DNA of 64,000 bases from positions 8,882,001-8,946,000 of the forward strand of contig WPIO01000004.1 in the NCBI GenBank assembly GCA_009760855.2, given 5' to 3'. Positions within the stretch are counted from its first letter, which is position 1, and each line of letters opens with the position of its first letter. Below are positions 45,549 to 64,000 of this stretch, one piece after another. The position numbers were made by a program, and so were the translations under genes. Source of the DNA: Cristatella mucedo (lineage: Eukaryota; Bryozoa; Phylactolaemata; Cristatellidae). The notes below the pieces were generated by a model. It saw only the letters and a list, made by a program, of their open reading frames with translations, had not been told where the DNA came from and ran no database searches.

Positions 45549-47690
45549 TTTAAAGCCCCGTACTAAGAGGGCCCCAGCCAGCTAAATAACACGAGAGCTA
45601 AGAACCCGTCGCTGCAAGGGTATGATTCCCGTAATTTAATCAGCAGGTCGATGATTGTCGAACAACTTCAGCGCAGAGCTGCTGGACTCAACGACGCTTA
45701 TTGTCAAACAGATAAGACTGCACAATCCGCGGGTCGTAGGTGACTGTTGAAGATACAAGTCGACATGATTAGATTTCGGCGACGGTGACCAATGGTTCGC
45801 TGCCAATTGCGGATATCTGTTGCTAAAGCCGTCTCATGCTAATAGTCAAGTGAGCTGAGAGGTCAGCTGCGGCCTCTGACGTCTGAAGTGCTATTAAATC
45901 TGCCCACTGGGACGTTTGGCAGACGTTAGTGCTTACGCATGAACGGCTATCAGTTTCGGCGAAATGGATTCGATGGCGGGGCAGGTGAGTATTTCAGCAA
46001 ACCTGTCGCTGTCGGTGCTGCGATGGTAATCGATTTCCCTTGACGAATGCTGGAATGGTGGGCAATTCGCCGCAATTGCTCATCTACTTACTGAAATAAA
46101 TTTGCAAGGCTTAGGCTAACCTAGGTAATCGTAGTCCAGTTGTTGACTTGCGTGGCGGGTGCATTAGCTGGCAATGTAAGCACAAGGTGCAATTAGTGCT
46201 CGGTTTCGCAGCGCTTTTTTAGATAAGACCAGTGAAGGCTATTCTTTACAAGGACAAAAACGACCTTCGTCAATCCAAGGTAAGGCACGCTTGCACTTAA
46301 CGATCCAGTTCGAGAATGTTCGAGTCCTGCGTCGATCGATCCTTTATTGGCCGCTTCGAAAACGCGCGAAAGCCACCTAATGGTTCATCTGCCTCTACAT
46401 AAGTGAGGCAGATGAATTGGTAGACCTTTTGTCTTTACTTGAACTATATACAAATATCCAGCTGCAACAATTTCAAAGAAAGGGCGTAGAAGCGTTTCCG
46501 AGAGAACTTACTACTGGCACGTTAACACTTTGTACTGCTCGTCCGCCACAGCAAACCGCCTTACTTTGCCGTTTCTTTCACGTTCTCGCGACGCGCGATG
46601 CCCCCTATTTCCGCTATTGGATCAGCCGTCCTTACTAGAGCAGTCAACCGCGCTCCCGACTGCTATTGAGAAGGCGCCGGCAGAGAGATGCAAGCTTTGC
46701 AGAAGACGTTCGCCTGAATATGGCCTAGGTTCGCTCCGCGGAGAGCTAGGCCGGACGTGCAACGGCTGCTGCCAGCCACCATTGCACGACGGGCATCCGC
46801 CCGGTGTCCCTTGTAGCTTCTCTAGACGAGCTTTGACTATCGTCATCCTTTGGTCAGTGTGTATCAATACTATTTTTATTATCATTATTGCTATCATCAT
46901 TCAGACACGTCAAAGAGCAGCCTAAAGACGGATAAACTAAAAGGTTTAGGTTTAAAGGTTAAAGGTTAACTAAAAGGTTAGCAGACCGAACGGCCTCGCT
47001 TCCACGCGTCGCGGGGGCAGCGAGAGCCGCAGCGGCTCTCGCTGCTCGCCGCTTTCGATGGGCAGTGCAGAAATGGCGGCCGCTGCACGACTCCTCGCGA
47101 ATCCGCAATCGTACAATGTGGACAGTGGCAGAAGAAACTAAAGGACGAGCGAGACAGACGAAGATTCGGGCGGAACGTATAGATTTGTTGTAGTTTGACG
47201 TTCTCTCCAAACGGCAAGTACGCGGCACCTAGCGGAACACTGAAGCCGGCTGAAAGGCGTTTATTCACGCAGACGCCGCAGCGGGCCTGTACACCACCGT
47301 CCTGCTCGGCGTCCTCGACATTACTGACGGGCCTCTGCAGCCCGCCACTCAGCAATCACTCTCATAAATCGCATAAACATAAACAACAACGGCCAATAAA
47401 CCAACAGCAGTGCCGTAAATATCTCCAGGCCGTACACATAAACTGGCCGTGTTGGGAGTGACGACGCAATGAATGTCAATGGCCCGTAAAGCGAGAATGC
47501 AACAAATTAGCCACATTCCCCCTCGATCTCAAGATCGCAAATCAAACGTGGCCACGACGAGCGAGGCATCGCAGTAGCGAAATGATAGTGCATTTGTAAA
47601 TACAGAATGCCAAGCTGGCGGTCAGACTGGCGGAGAGCCGTAAAAGCGCCGGTGAAAAGAGCGGACGGCGGAGCGAGCGGGTCTGCGTCG
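45549..47690. other. intergenic, GC-rich, unassigned
   Basis: A worn SINE family 1-like piece may lie at 46275-46405. Open frames at 46417-46925 and 46959-47355 have no recognised motif; one at 46530-46925 ends in a hydrophobic stretch followed by Q-T-R-Q, partly encoded by an ATC/ATT-rich tract. Confidence 0.35.
47019..47043. repeat. perfect 12-bp inverted repeat
   Basis: AGCGAGAGCCGC, one base, then GCGGCTCTCGCT. GC-rich hairpin in an unassigned region. Confidence 0.85.
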
Positions 47691-47810
47691 TTCCGCTCTG
47701 CGTTCCGCTCTGCGTTCCGCTCTGCGTTCCGCTCTGCGTTCCGCTCTGCGTTCCGCTCTGCGTTCCGCTCTGCGTTCCGCTCTGCGTTACGCTCTACGTT
47801 ACGCCCTGCA
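47691..47810. repeat. 12-bp minisatellite, ten units
   Basis: Ten consecutive copies of TTCCGCTCTGCG; the first eight are exact and the last two diverged. The unit length is a multiple of three, so frames stay open on both strands (A-F-R-S repeats on plus, N-A-E-R on minus); no sign that either is a real protein. Confidence 0.95.
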
Positions 47811-47924
47811 GCTACCCCTCTGCGGATACCCCTCCCTGCGGTCCCCATTGAATAAATAAGCGACGCCGAGTCCCGCGGAGGTTAACTCAAAGTAGGCACT
47901 CTCGATTTGCAGAAGATTCACTCA

Positions 47925-48600
47925 GGTACCACATCTAAGTTGGTCCATGCATTCGTGACGTCCCGCCTCGACTTCTGCAGCAACTCACTGCTCGCTGGCC
48001 TACCGGCATGTGCGATCAGGCGATTGCAGCTGGTGCAAAACTCAGCAGCTAGGCTTGTCTATCGTGAGCGTCGCAGTTTCCACATTACTCCACTTCTCGC
48101 CGACCAGCACTGGCTACCAGTCAAGCAACGGATCGACTTCAAGGTTTTGTCGCTCACTTTTAGGTCACTTCATTCTTCGGCTCCAGCCTATCTCTCAGAT
48201 CTACTCCCCCATCAGGCCAAGCATCGTACCACCCGCTTTTCGGAATCCAACAGTCTTCAAATACCCCGTACAAAACTCAAATCCTTTGGAGACCGTGCAT
48301 TTAGTTCGTATGCTCCCAAAGCCTGGAACTCCCTCCCGACCTGCGTCAGAACATCCCTGACCTGACCACATTTAAAAAGAATTTAAAAACACACCTGTTT
48401 AGGACAGGATTTAGTGGGTCGCTGTGATTCGTCCTTGATGTGCTTATGCGTGCTGACACTGTGCATGCTGCCACTGACCCCATTTGTATGCTGACCCTGT
48501 GCATGTCACCCCTAACCATGTTATTCATTTTGTTTGTTTATCAACCATGATATTACTCGCCATTCAATTGCATTTCCCTTTGCAGCAAATGCAAAGCGCC

Positions 48601-48655
<55 letters not shown>

Positions 48656-48712
48656 AGTTCTCAGAGGGCACTTAATCAAGTGCATTATTATTGTTATTAT
48701 TATTATTATTAT
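47925..48712 (+). mobile_element. LINE family A 3' half with GA-expanded tail
   Basis: Starts at the [16 protein letters not shown] block and is open to 48365. The tail GCGCCTAGAGAGAG expands to 49 bases of GA (48603-48651) before GATTAAGTTCTCAGAGGGCA and (ATT)n. Confidence 0.9.
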
Positions 48713-49549
48713 AGGTAGCCGCAGCGCCCCCCACCCACCCCATCCCATCCAGCTGCCCCATTCTACCGGCAGATCTAGTGGTGGTGGGTGCACAGGCACG
48801 AAAACGGCTTTCGCGCATTAATCGCGCTAATCAGCCGACGTCTAAGCGACAGCCGCAAATGCGCATTTTGTGCTTTTTAATTTCGTAATTTGCTTTAAAC
48901 GATAGCCCTGCGTCCTTAGTCGTGACGACTCTATGCCTCGTTCTAAGCGAAAAGGTCACCGTCCATCTTCCAGCTCCTCTCGGGTTTATATTTTTAGATT
49001 TATTTTCTATATTTAAATCTAATTCTTAGGTTTGTACTTTCAGAAAAGTCGCGCACATTTGCATACGACCCGCTCAGCGGTTCGGAAAGATATCGCAACG
49101 GAATTCATTCGGAGCGCCCACCGAATGCTGAGGCCCACCCGCCGCTGGAGGCTTTACAGAAGTCGCTCTGCGGTCATTCGGCTGCTTTCGTCACCTGGCT
49201 GAACGCTCCCAGAATGGCAGGCGAGGTATCTTAGCGCTTAAGCAGTTTTTGCCCGCGCGCTTTGCAAGTGCACCTTCGCACGGTTCAGTGCACGTTCCTA
49301 CACCATGGGGGTTCTACTAGCTAGCGGCGTCAGCTTGGGCGCATTGGCATGCTTGCCTAAGCGCGATACGATTCTCGCTTGACTTTGGCTTTTGGTTTTC
49401 GCCTCACTTACAGGAAGTTTTAAAGTGACAGGCTAAAGATTTGGTTCTCACAGGCACACTGTACAAACGAATTTATATTAAATTGTTCTAATAACTCTGC
49501 CTTTGAGTGTGCTGGTACCCTGAAATGGCGGCGTGCTAAAGAAGCCAGA
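48713..49549. other. intergenic with a possible exon
   Basis: A 182-base open stretch at 49044-49225 lies between a good acceptor (TGTACTTTCAG) and GAG|GTATCT. The product (F-A-Y-D-P-L-S-G-S-E and so on) is not recognised. Speculative. Confidence 0.25.
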
Positions 49550-49672
49550 TTAATAATAATAATAATAATAAACTTATTTAGTGTCCTCAGAGAACTGAAT
49601 CCCTTTCTAGGCACTTTACAGACGCTGTGTAGAAAGCATTACAAAACCTTTGGTGATTATGACTGGTATTCA
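49550..49672 (-). mobile_element. third retroelement tail type, antisense
   Basis: (ATT)n, then CTCAGAGAACTGAATCCCTT, AGGCACTTTACAGACGCTGT and AAAGCATTACAAAACC; the reverse complement of the block at 38106 and 43450. Confidence 0.68.
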
Positions 49673-49879
49673 ATATTCGCGGTTCCCTAATTACAATGGC
49701 TAAGTGTGGGCGTAGCATCGCCACCATGTTGCCCCGCCCTAGCCTGACAGGGCAGGAGTGCATAACGTCTCTGCGGCCGGGAGCCTACCGCTGATTGGGT
49801 GGAGGCTTGCCTGAAAGGCCACCCAGTTATGCAATCTTTTCCCGCCAGTCTCTTGTTCTGCTCCCGGAGTCGCGAGTGG

Positions 49880-50520
49880 ACGTGTCATCCATCTCCGGCT
49901 CACGGACGTGTACTGCCCGTGAATTTGATCGATTACATCTTGTAGAGAGGTCAGTGACTCCTTTTGCTATCGGTGCTTGCTGCACCTCGTACGCGCTCGT
50001 CAACCTTCCGGGCGCTAAGCTGGAGACAACCCCTACATAAGAACGACTATACAATAGTCTATGGCTAAGGCCGGATAAAAACGAAGACCTTGAGAGATAA
50101 GCGCTGAGTTGTACATTCGGACTTTGGTATTCGGGCCGATTAGAGCTGTAGGCCACGGAGCCATTGACGTACGTCGTGGCCCTTGTTGAACGCCTGTAAC
50201 CCTCCATTGCTGTCAAATAGACTCGTCTCCATAACGGTAACGAACTTGTTATGTGAAGGTGTGGGCACTCTTAGTCGCTGCTGCGTTCCGCTACTATCGG
50301 CAGAAATGCGAACGTTGGTGCAGCACCCGCGAGTCTTTAGACGGGTTTAGAACGGTTCAGGCGGTCTACGGTTCAGGCGTCTCCAGTCGCACGTCTCCAG
50401 TCGCACGTCGGCTGAGACAAGTGCCATTACGAGCGCTTCGCTTGCGACCTAGTTCTGTCTGGACGTGGAAGCCGTACACCACACGCCTGTATTAACTCTA
50501 GTATGTTATAACGTCACAAA
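49880..50520 (+). repeat. LTR-like repeat, copy 2
   Basis: Counterpart of 22200-23110: CTAAGGCCGGATAAAAACGA (TATA-like), GGGCACTCTTAGTCGCTGCT, CTAGTTCTGTCTGGACGTGG. Includes a short tandem duplication CTCCAGTCGCACGT at about 50388-50410. No coding sequence is associated. Confidence 0.4.
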
Positions 50521-50533
50521 CCCTTCGCACATG

Positions 50534-50564
<31 letters not shown>

Positions 50565-50716
50565 ATATAGGCGAAGAATTTAGGCGATATCTATATATAT
50601 CCCTCTCTCTCTCCAAAACGGGTCGCTAAAAAACCTCCAATGTACATGGTTAAATTACACTTTCTCAAGCCTTTTGCAATAGTCGCTTACCTGACAAGGA
50701 ATCAAACAAACCAATG

Positions 50717-51573
50717 AGTCAGCTCGTAATCTAGGTGTCATATTCCAAAGCGACCTCTCGTTAGATGACCATGTCAGCTCCACAATCAAGTCAGCCTATT
50801 TTCAGATTCATAGCAATGCTAAAATTCGGGCTTGCTTAGATAAGGATAACACGTCCAAATTGGTCCATGCATTCGTGACATCCCGTCTTGACTTCTGCAA
50901 CTCACTGCTTACTGGCCTACCAGCATGTGCGATCAGGCGATTGCATCTGATGCAAAACTCAGCAGCTAGGCTTGTCTGTCGTGAGCGTCGCAGTTGCCAC
51001 ATTACTCCACTTCTCGCCGACCTGCACTGGCTACCAGTCAGGCAACGGATCGACTTCAAGGTTTTGTCGCTCACTTTTAGGTCACTTCATTCCTTGGCTC
51101 CAGCCTATCTCTCAGATATGCTCCCCATCATGCCAAGCATCGTACCACCCGCTTTTCGGAATCCAACAGTCTTCAAATACCCCGTACAAACCTCAAATCC
51201 TTTGGAGACCGTGCATTTAGTTCGTATGCTCCCAAAGCCTGCAACTCCCTCCCGACCTGCGTCAGAACATCCCCTGACTTGCCCTCATTTAAAAAGAACT
51301 TGAAACCTATTTAGGACAGCATTTCGTGGGTCCCTGTGATTCGTCCTTGATGTGCTTGTGCGTGCTGACACTGTGCATACTGCCACTAACCACATTTGCA
51401 TGCTGACCCTGTGCACGTCACCCCTAACCATGGTATTCATTTTGTTTGTTTATCAAGCATGATTTTACTCACCATTCAATTGCATTTCCCTGTGGAGCAA
51501 ATGTAAAGCGCCTAGAAAGAGATTGAGTTCTCTGAGGGCGCTTTATCAAGTGCATTATTATTATTATTATTAA
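50717..51573 (+). mobile_element. LINE family A 3' half
   Basis: From S-A-R-N-L-G-V-I-F-Q-S-D-L-S-L through the C-terminus; a frameshift near 51125 (MLPIMPS in place of LLPHQAK) is shared with the copy at 61157. Typical 3' region, tail and (ATT)n. Confidence 0.9.
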
Positions 51574-51667
51574 TGAGGCTAAGTATTTCGCCCGTGGGCG
51601 TGGCGTATGTTGCTGGAGGTCACGATGACGCTGGAGGTCACGTTGGCTCTCGAGCTCGGCTTTCGCT

Positions 51668-51698
51668 GCCCGAGGAGGCTCGCGGAGCCTCCTCGGGC
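51668..51698. repeat. perfect 14-bp inverted repeat, 3-base loop
   Basis: GCCCGAGGAGGCTC, GCG, GAGCCTCCTCGGGC. It follows a direct repeat of GCTGGAGGTCACG (about 51611 and 51630). Confidence 0.88.
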
Positions 51699-52059
51699 GG
51701 GTTCCTCTAGGTTCCGGCCAATGAGTCCTCACAAAGCCGACAATCGAATACCCAAACTAAAAATACTGAGCGCGAAAATTGATTGTTTCGTTGATGTTCT
51801 TGCTTTTGCCAGTTTAGGAGCGATATGCAGACTGTTAGTGACAGAAGCTTTTGCTATTCGCTCCTAGACTAGCTCCTGGTTATCACTTCCACAGTTCCTG
51901 GGAATTTGTTCGAATTGAAATTTTCAATTATATATTCGTGTGCGTATTGGTGTGAAATTTGTGCGGGCTGTCACTAGCGATAGACATTCTGCTGTACGCC
52001 TCATTTGAATTACTAGAAGATAATTTAGTACCTTCAGGTCCATGTACAAATTTTTTGTT

Positions 52060-52210
52060 GCTGTCGGTATTATTAGGCAACAAAATATCACCGGCTGCCG
52101 ACTCTCGCTCTTACTTCGATGACTTTCCTCGTCAATCTAGTATGCTTCTCGCGGTATCTTTATTTCGCGAGGTGAAATCCGCTCCCTACCATAGGCACAC
52201 CGGAAGTTGC
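52060..52210 (+). mobile_element. LINE family B 3' fragment
   Basis: Encodes P-A-A-D and F-R-E-V-K-S-A blocks like the end of the family B copy at 36805-37044. Worn. Confidence 0.45.
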
Positions 52211-52794
52211 TGAGACCGACCTGGCTATAGACACGCGCCAGAGAAACAGCTTCTTACTCAGCCGGTGGCTTTTGAGGGTTACTGTCGGAGTGGCATACCG
52301 GAACATGCAATTTGTTTAGTCTGAAGCCGCGCCGCACCAACCGGCTCTAAAAACCTATCGGAATAAGAATTGCTTGCCTTGCAACCATTTTCAGCGTGAA
52401 GGAACAGCTAACTGTCTCGTTGGAAATTTCATATTCGATCCGTCGGTACCACCCAGAGGCCGCTTTGTAGGATATTAGGCTGCCATTAAGGGCAGCCGAA
52501 AGTCACATTGACAACGTGGATTGAGCGGAAGTTTGTGAGAGAAAAGTAGGCGAAAGGCGCTGGTCAGCAGAAATAACTACGCTAGGTTCTAAATATTTCA
52601 CTGTCGCCAGTTGATCTTTAGTTGGAATGCATTTGGTGCCGATTATTTGCAATATTTGCTATCACAATAGGACTGAGAATCTAAATTTTATGTGGTGGAA
52701 GAATGCCTCGAGGAGCTATCAAAGCCAAAAAATAAATAGTCAAAGCTCTAAATTAGCATTGATCCCGTGCTTCGCCTACATCAAGAATGACCAA

Positions 52795-52981
52795 CAGTGG
52801 TTCTCAACCTTCCTAATGCCTCGACCCTTAGATACAGCTCCTCATGTTTTGGCGACCCCCAACCATAAAAGTATTGTGTACGAAATGTGGAAATGCGTGC
52901 TTTCCAACGGTCTCGGGCGACCCCTGCGAAAGGATCGTTCGATCCCCAAAGGGGTCGCGACCCACACACTGAGAACCGCTG
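52795..52981 (+). mobile_element. SPIN-like hAT miniature transposon
   Basis: 187 bases with terminal inverted repeats CAGTGGTTCTCAACC and the complement GAGAACCGCTG. The interior carries GGCGACCCCCAACCATAAAA near the left end and GGGCGACCCCTGCGAAAGG, then CCCCAAAGGGGTCGCGACCC near the right end. From memory, these match the non-autonomous SPIN (Space Invader) hAT family, known for horizontal transfer between animals. No transposase is present. The right flank TTTTAGAG is one base from the family's preferred target nTCTAGAn, but no matching left duplication is seen. Confidence 0.85.
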
Positions 52982-52989
52982 TTTTAGAG

Positions 52990-61029
<8,040 letters not shown>

Positions 61030-61156
61030 GTGATGATTTACTCAATTCAGTAGATTAGCTAAACGAAATATTAACCTGCTTTCAGACGACCTGTTACGGT
61101 TTGGCTCAGTGGTAAGATACTCACCTTTAAAGGTAGATACTCCCCTTTAGGGTGTA

Positions 61157-62552
61157 CAACGACCTACTTCGGAATGCAGACATAGGTAGAGTGTCTCTGC
61201 TTGTTTTTCTAGATCTTTCGGCAGCTTTTGATACTATCGATCACAAAGTTCGTCTAGAGCGCCTCTAATCTCACCTGGACATTACTGGCACTGCTCTGTA
61301 ATGATTCAGGTCCTATCTCAGTGAGAGACTTCAGAGTATTGACGTGAACAGACAAAGATCATCCGAGGTACCCCTGAAATATGAGGTACCTCAGGGCTCC
61401 GTGCTAGGTCCGGTTTTTTCACGGTTTATTCTCTCCCTCTTGCTGATGTGATGGCCAAGCACAATCTAGGCTTTCACTTCTATGCGGATGACACTCAGTT
61501 GTACCTTTGCTATGATCCCTCCAAGCCTTCGAGCACCTCGAATTCTCTCAACTCACTTGCTGCATGTTTGATGACATCCGCACATGGATGGCAGCAAATT
61601 TTCTAAAACTAAACGGTGATAAAAGTAATTTACTAGTTAACAAATTGGAAAGGCTGAGGCTCAAAATTGGCTCTGCCACCATATCTCCTGTTGAATCAGC
61701 TCGAAATCTAGGTGTCATGTTCCAAAGCGACCTCTCGTTAGACGATTACATCAGCTTCACAGTCAAATTTGCCTACTTTCAGCTACATAACATTACCAGA
61801 ATTCGCGCTTGTTTCGATAAGGATACCACGTCTAAGTTGGTCCATGCATTTGTGACATCCCAACTTGACTTCTGTAACTCACTGCTTGTTGGCCTACCGG
61901 CATGTGCAATCAGACGATTACAGCAGGTGCAAAACTCCGCAGCTAGGCTTGTCTGTCGTGAGTGTCGCAGTTGCCACATCACACCACTTCTCGCCAACCT
62001 GCACTGGCTACAACTCAACCAATGGATCGACTTCAAGGTTTTGTCCCTCACTTTTAGGTCACTTCATTCTTCGGCTCCAGCCTATCTCTCAGATATGCTC
62101 CCCATCATGCCAAGCATCGTACCACCCGCTTTTCGGAATCCAGCAGTTTACCAAAACCTCGTACAAACCTCAAATCCTTTGGAGACCGTGCATTTAGTTC
62201 GTATGCTCCTAAAGCCTGGAAGTCACTCCCGACTTGTGTCAGAACATCCCCTGACTTGACCACATTTAAAAAGAACTTGAAAACACACCTATTTAGGACA
62301 GCATTTAGTGGGTCCCTGTGATTCGTCCTTGACGTGCTTATTCGTGCTGACGCTGTGCATGCTGCCACTAACCACACTTGCTTGCTGACCCTGTGCATGT
62401 CACCCCTAACCATATTATTCATGTAGTTTACCAAGCATGATATTACTCACGATTCATCGCGTTTCCCTTTGCAGCAAATGCAAAGCGCCTAGAAAGAGAC
62501 TGGGTTCTCTAAGGGCGGTTTATTAAGTGCATTATTATTATTATTATTATTA
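61157..62552 (+). mobile_element. LINE family A, longest palm-to-tail copy
   Basis: The only family A copy with both L-D-L-S-A-A-F-D-T-I-D-H (about 61208-61245) and Y-A-D-D (61481-61492), through to the C-terminus, 3' region and (ATT)n. Frameshifts near 61265, 61420, 61565 and 62100 break the frame. It sits in intron 3 of polyamine oxidase gene 2. Confidence 0.88.
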
Positions 62553-62579
62553 TAAAGATAAACATCAAGATCAAGATCT

Positions 62580-63553
62580 TGAGCTCTGTGAGATATGCAA
62601 AGCGCCAGCCAGGATAAAGATTGCGTTTTCTTAGGGTTCTATAAAAATGAATAATGAATATTTTTTAAAGCGCATAGGTTTGTGCAGGGGCTTAAACATC
62701 TGTGGTTAATTAAGGAACAACTTCACCCAATATGCAAGCTATGATGTTGTGGTCACGGATTCTTAATTATTGCTGAAATATAGCTTCTTTTAAGCTTCGT
62801 TACCTATGGGCCACTAAACCAATTGGTTTCAAGTCCTGAAGCAGGGGATTCTTTATCGCCCTTTCCAAGCACTATGAAGGTTCTTCAGCTGCAATGGAAA
62901 TGGGAATATTGATTCAGCTGCTCCATGCTTTACCTTTTAGATCATATGTGTGTATGGCAGGCATTCGCCACATAGCTGGCACTAATTTGATCCCATTTTT
63001 AATTTTATGGAATACAATTTGCCGATGAGATGTGAGCTACTTTTTACTTCTATCCGTTCATTTAAATAAACTTGCTGTCCAAGTTTTCAAATCATCAAGC
63101 ATCGAGCTTTATTCACGTTCATGCGTATTTTTTTAAATATTTCCCTCGGTCCCGTTATACTTACTTGGTGTGGAAGAGCTTTTGCTGATACAAAATGTAC
63201 TGCAGGGCTTCCGTGTTCGCCACTGTCATAATCATTAATAAGATGTCTTTCATTAAAACGATTGTTAATATACTGAAGATTACTCATTAATATAGCCTTT
63301 GAATTATACTTTCCTATAAACTGAGCAAGTTTTAGATTAGCAGGACAAAGCATAAAATTATGGTAGGCGACTATCCGTAGTAAGCTTGCAGTAGAGGCGG
63401 TTTAGTGTATTAATTATGAAGATTTTTTTTATATAGCCCCCTAAGCGAACCAAATTTCAATCCAAATACTTTAAACTCATTGAAAGAGATGCAGTAACCA
63501 AGGTTTTACGAAATGAATGGCAAAATCTTGATATCATTTTGATAAGCATGAGT
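62580..63553. other. intron of gene 2, mostly unassigned
   Basis: Holds a LINE tail remnant (62595-62655), a SINE family 1-like scrap at about 62806-62935 (TTTCAAGTCCTGAAGCAGGG and TCTTTATCGCC), and an antisense tail remnant near 63425-63480. Exon 4 of gene 2 is not here. Confidence 0.45.
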
Positions 63554-63699
63554 GAGCTGTTTTGGCCCAGTGATTATTGTGCTAGCCCCAACCAAGATTA
63601 AGGTGAATGTATTCGATGGCCGAGGTAGTGGGCTCGAGCCCTGTGGCATATGTGAAGCGTCTGAATAGAGATTAAGTTCTCTTAGGGCACTATGCAAAT

Positions 63700-63702
<3 letters not shown>
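63554..63702 (+). mobile_element. SINE family 2
   Basis: GAGCTGTTTTGGCCCAGTGA head, GGGCTCGAGCCCTG, CTGAATAGAGATTAAGTTCT, ACTATGCAAATG, running straight into the AT microsatellite. Confidence 0.83.
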
Positions 63703-63843
<141 letters not shown>

Positions 63844-64000
63844 CACCCACAAGCACATAGTTATCATCCGAAGACCAGCTTGCTAAGCACACAAGAAAGC
63901 ACTAAGGGCCATTGGTTACTGGTTACCCATGACTACTAAAATAAACTCAATGTAGACTCAAATATGCAAGCACAGCATACGGGAGCAAGAGAGGCAAGTT

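Noticed and set aside
46530-46925. Cys-rich protein with a C-terminal membrane segment
   Set aside because: The hydrophobic end is partly an ATC/ATT-rich tract, the Cys spacing fits no family I know, and there is no splice or start support.
47507-47855. N-A-E-R / A-F-R-S repeat proteins
   Set aside because: Explained by a 12-bp minisatellite, whose unit length keeps frames open automatically; no flanking domain supports a protein.

Overview
The window is nuclear DNA of a metazoan, most likely an invertebrate; the species cannot be told from the sequence. Genes are split by GT-AG introns, L2-clade LINE reverse transcriptases recur on both strands, two tRNA-headed SINE families are scattered throughout, and there are long dinucleotide microsatellites. 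Nothing prokaryotic was seen (no operons, no rRNA genes or functional tRNA genes, no CRISPR).

Three protein-coding genes could be assembled exon by exon, all on the + strand. (1) A BNIP3/NIX-like mitophagy receptor at about 4986-17541, in five exons whose phases all match; the extreme C-terminus is unresolved. (2) A complete flavin amine oxidase of the polyamine oxidase/spermine oxidase family at 21538-40996, in seven exons, 540 residues, ending in the peroxisomal signal S-R-L. (3) The first three exons of a second, paralogous polyamine oxidase at 54200-61029, with the same exon boundaries and phases as gene 2, running off the right edge. Genes 2 and 3 look like an old tandem duplication.

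Layout: 1-4985, left flank with one SINE and a GC-rich patch; 4986-17640, BNIP3-like gene with introns full of L2 LINEs; 17640-21537, intergenic, with an AT tract, a Tc1 transposase relic split by a LINE, and a LINE carrying two SINEs; 21538-40996, polyamine oxidase gene 1, whose 9.8-kb first intron holds several LINE copies, one nested in another; 41000-54199, intergenic, with LINEs, a 12-bp minisatellite, an LTR-like repeat and a SPIN-like hAT miniature element at 52795-52981; 54200-64000, polyamine oxidase gene 2 with its own LINE and SINE load.

Two L2-type LINE families dominate. Family A ends in (ATT)n and family B in (ATGTA)n as read on the + strand of antisense copies. Both SINE families have RNA polymerase III-type A and B boxes. 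SINE family 2 ends in nearly the same tail as LINE family A, which suggests it borrows that LINE's machinery. Many long microsatellites sit exactly at the 3' ends of these retroelements. Functionally, the three genes concern organelle turnover (BNIP3) and polyamine catabolism (the oxidases); nothing shows that they work together.
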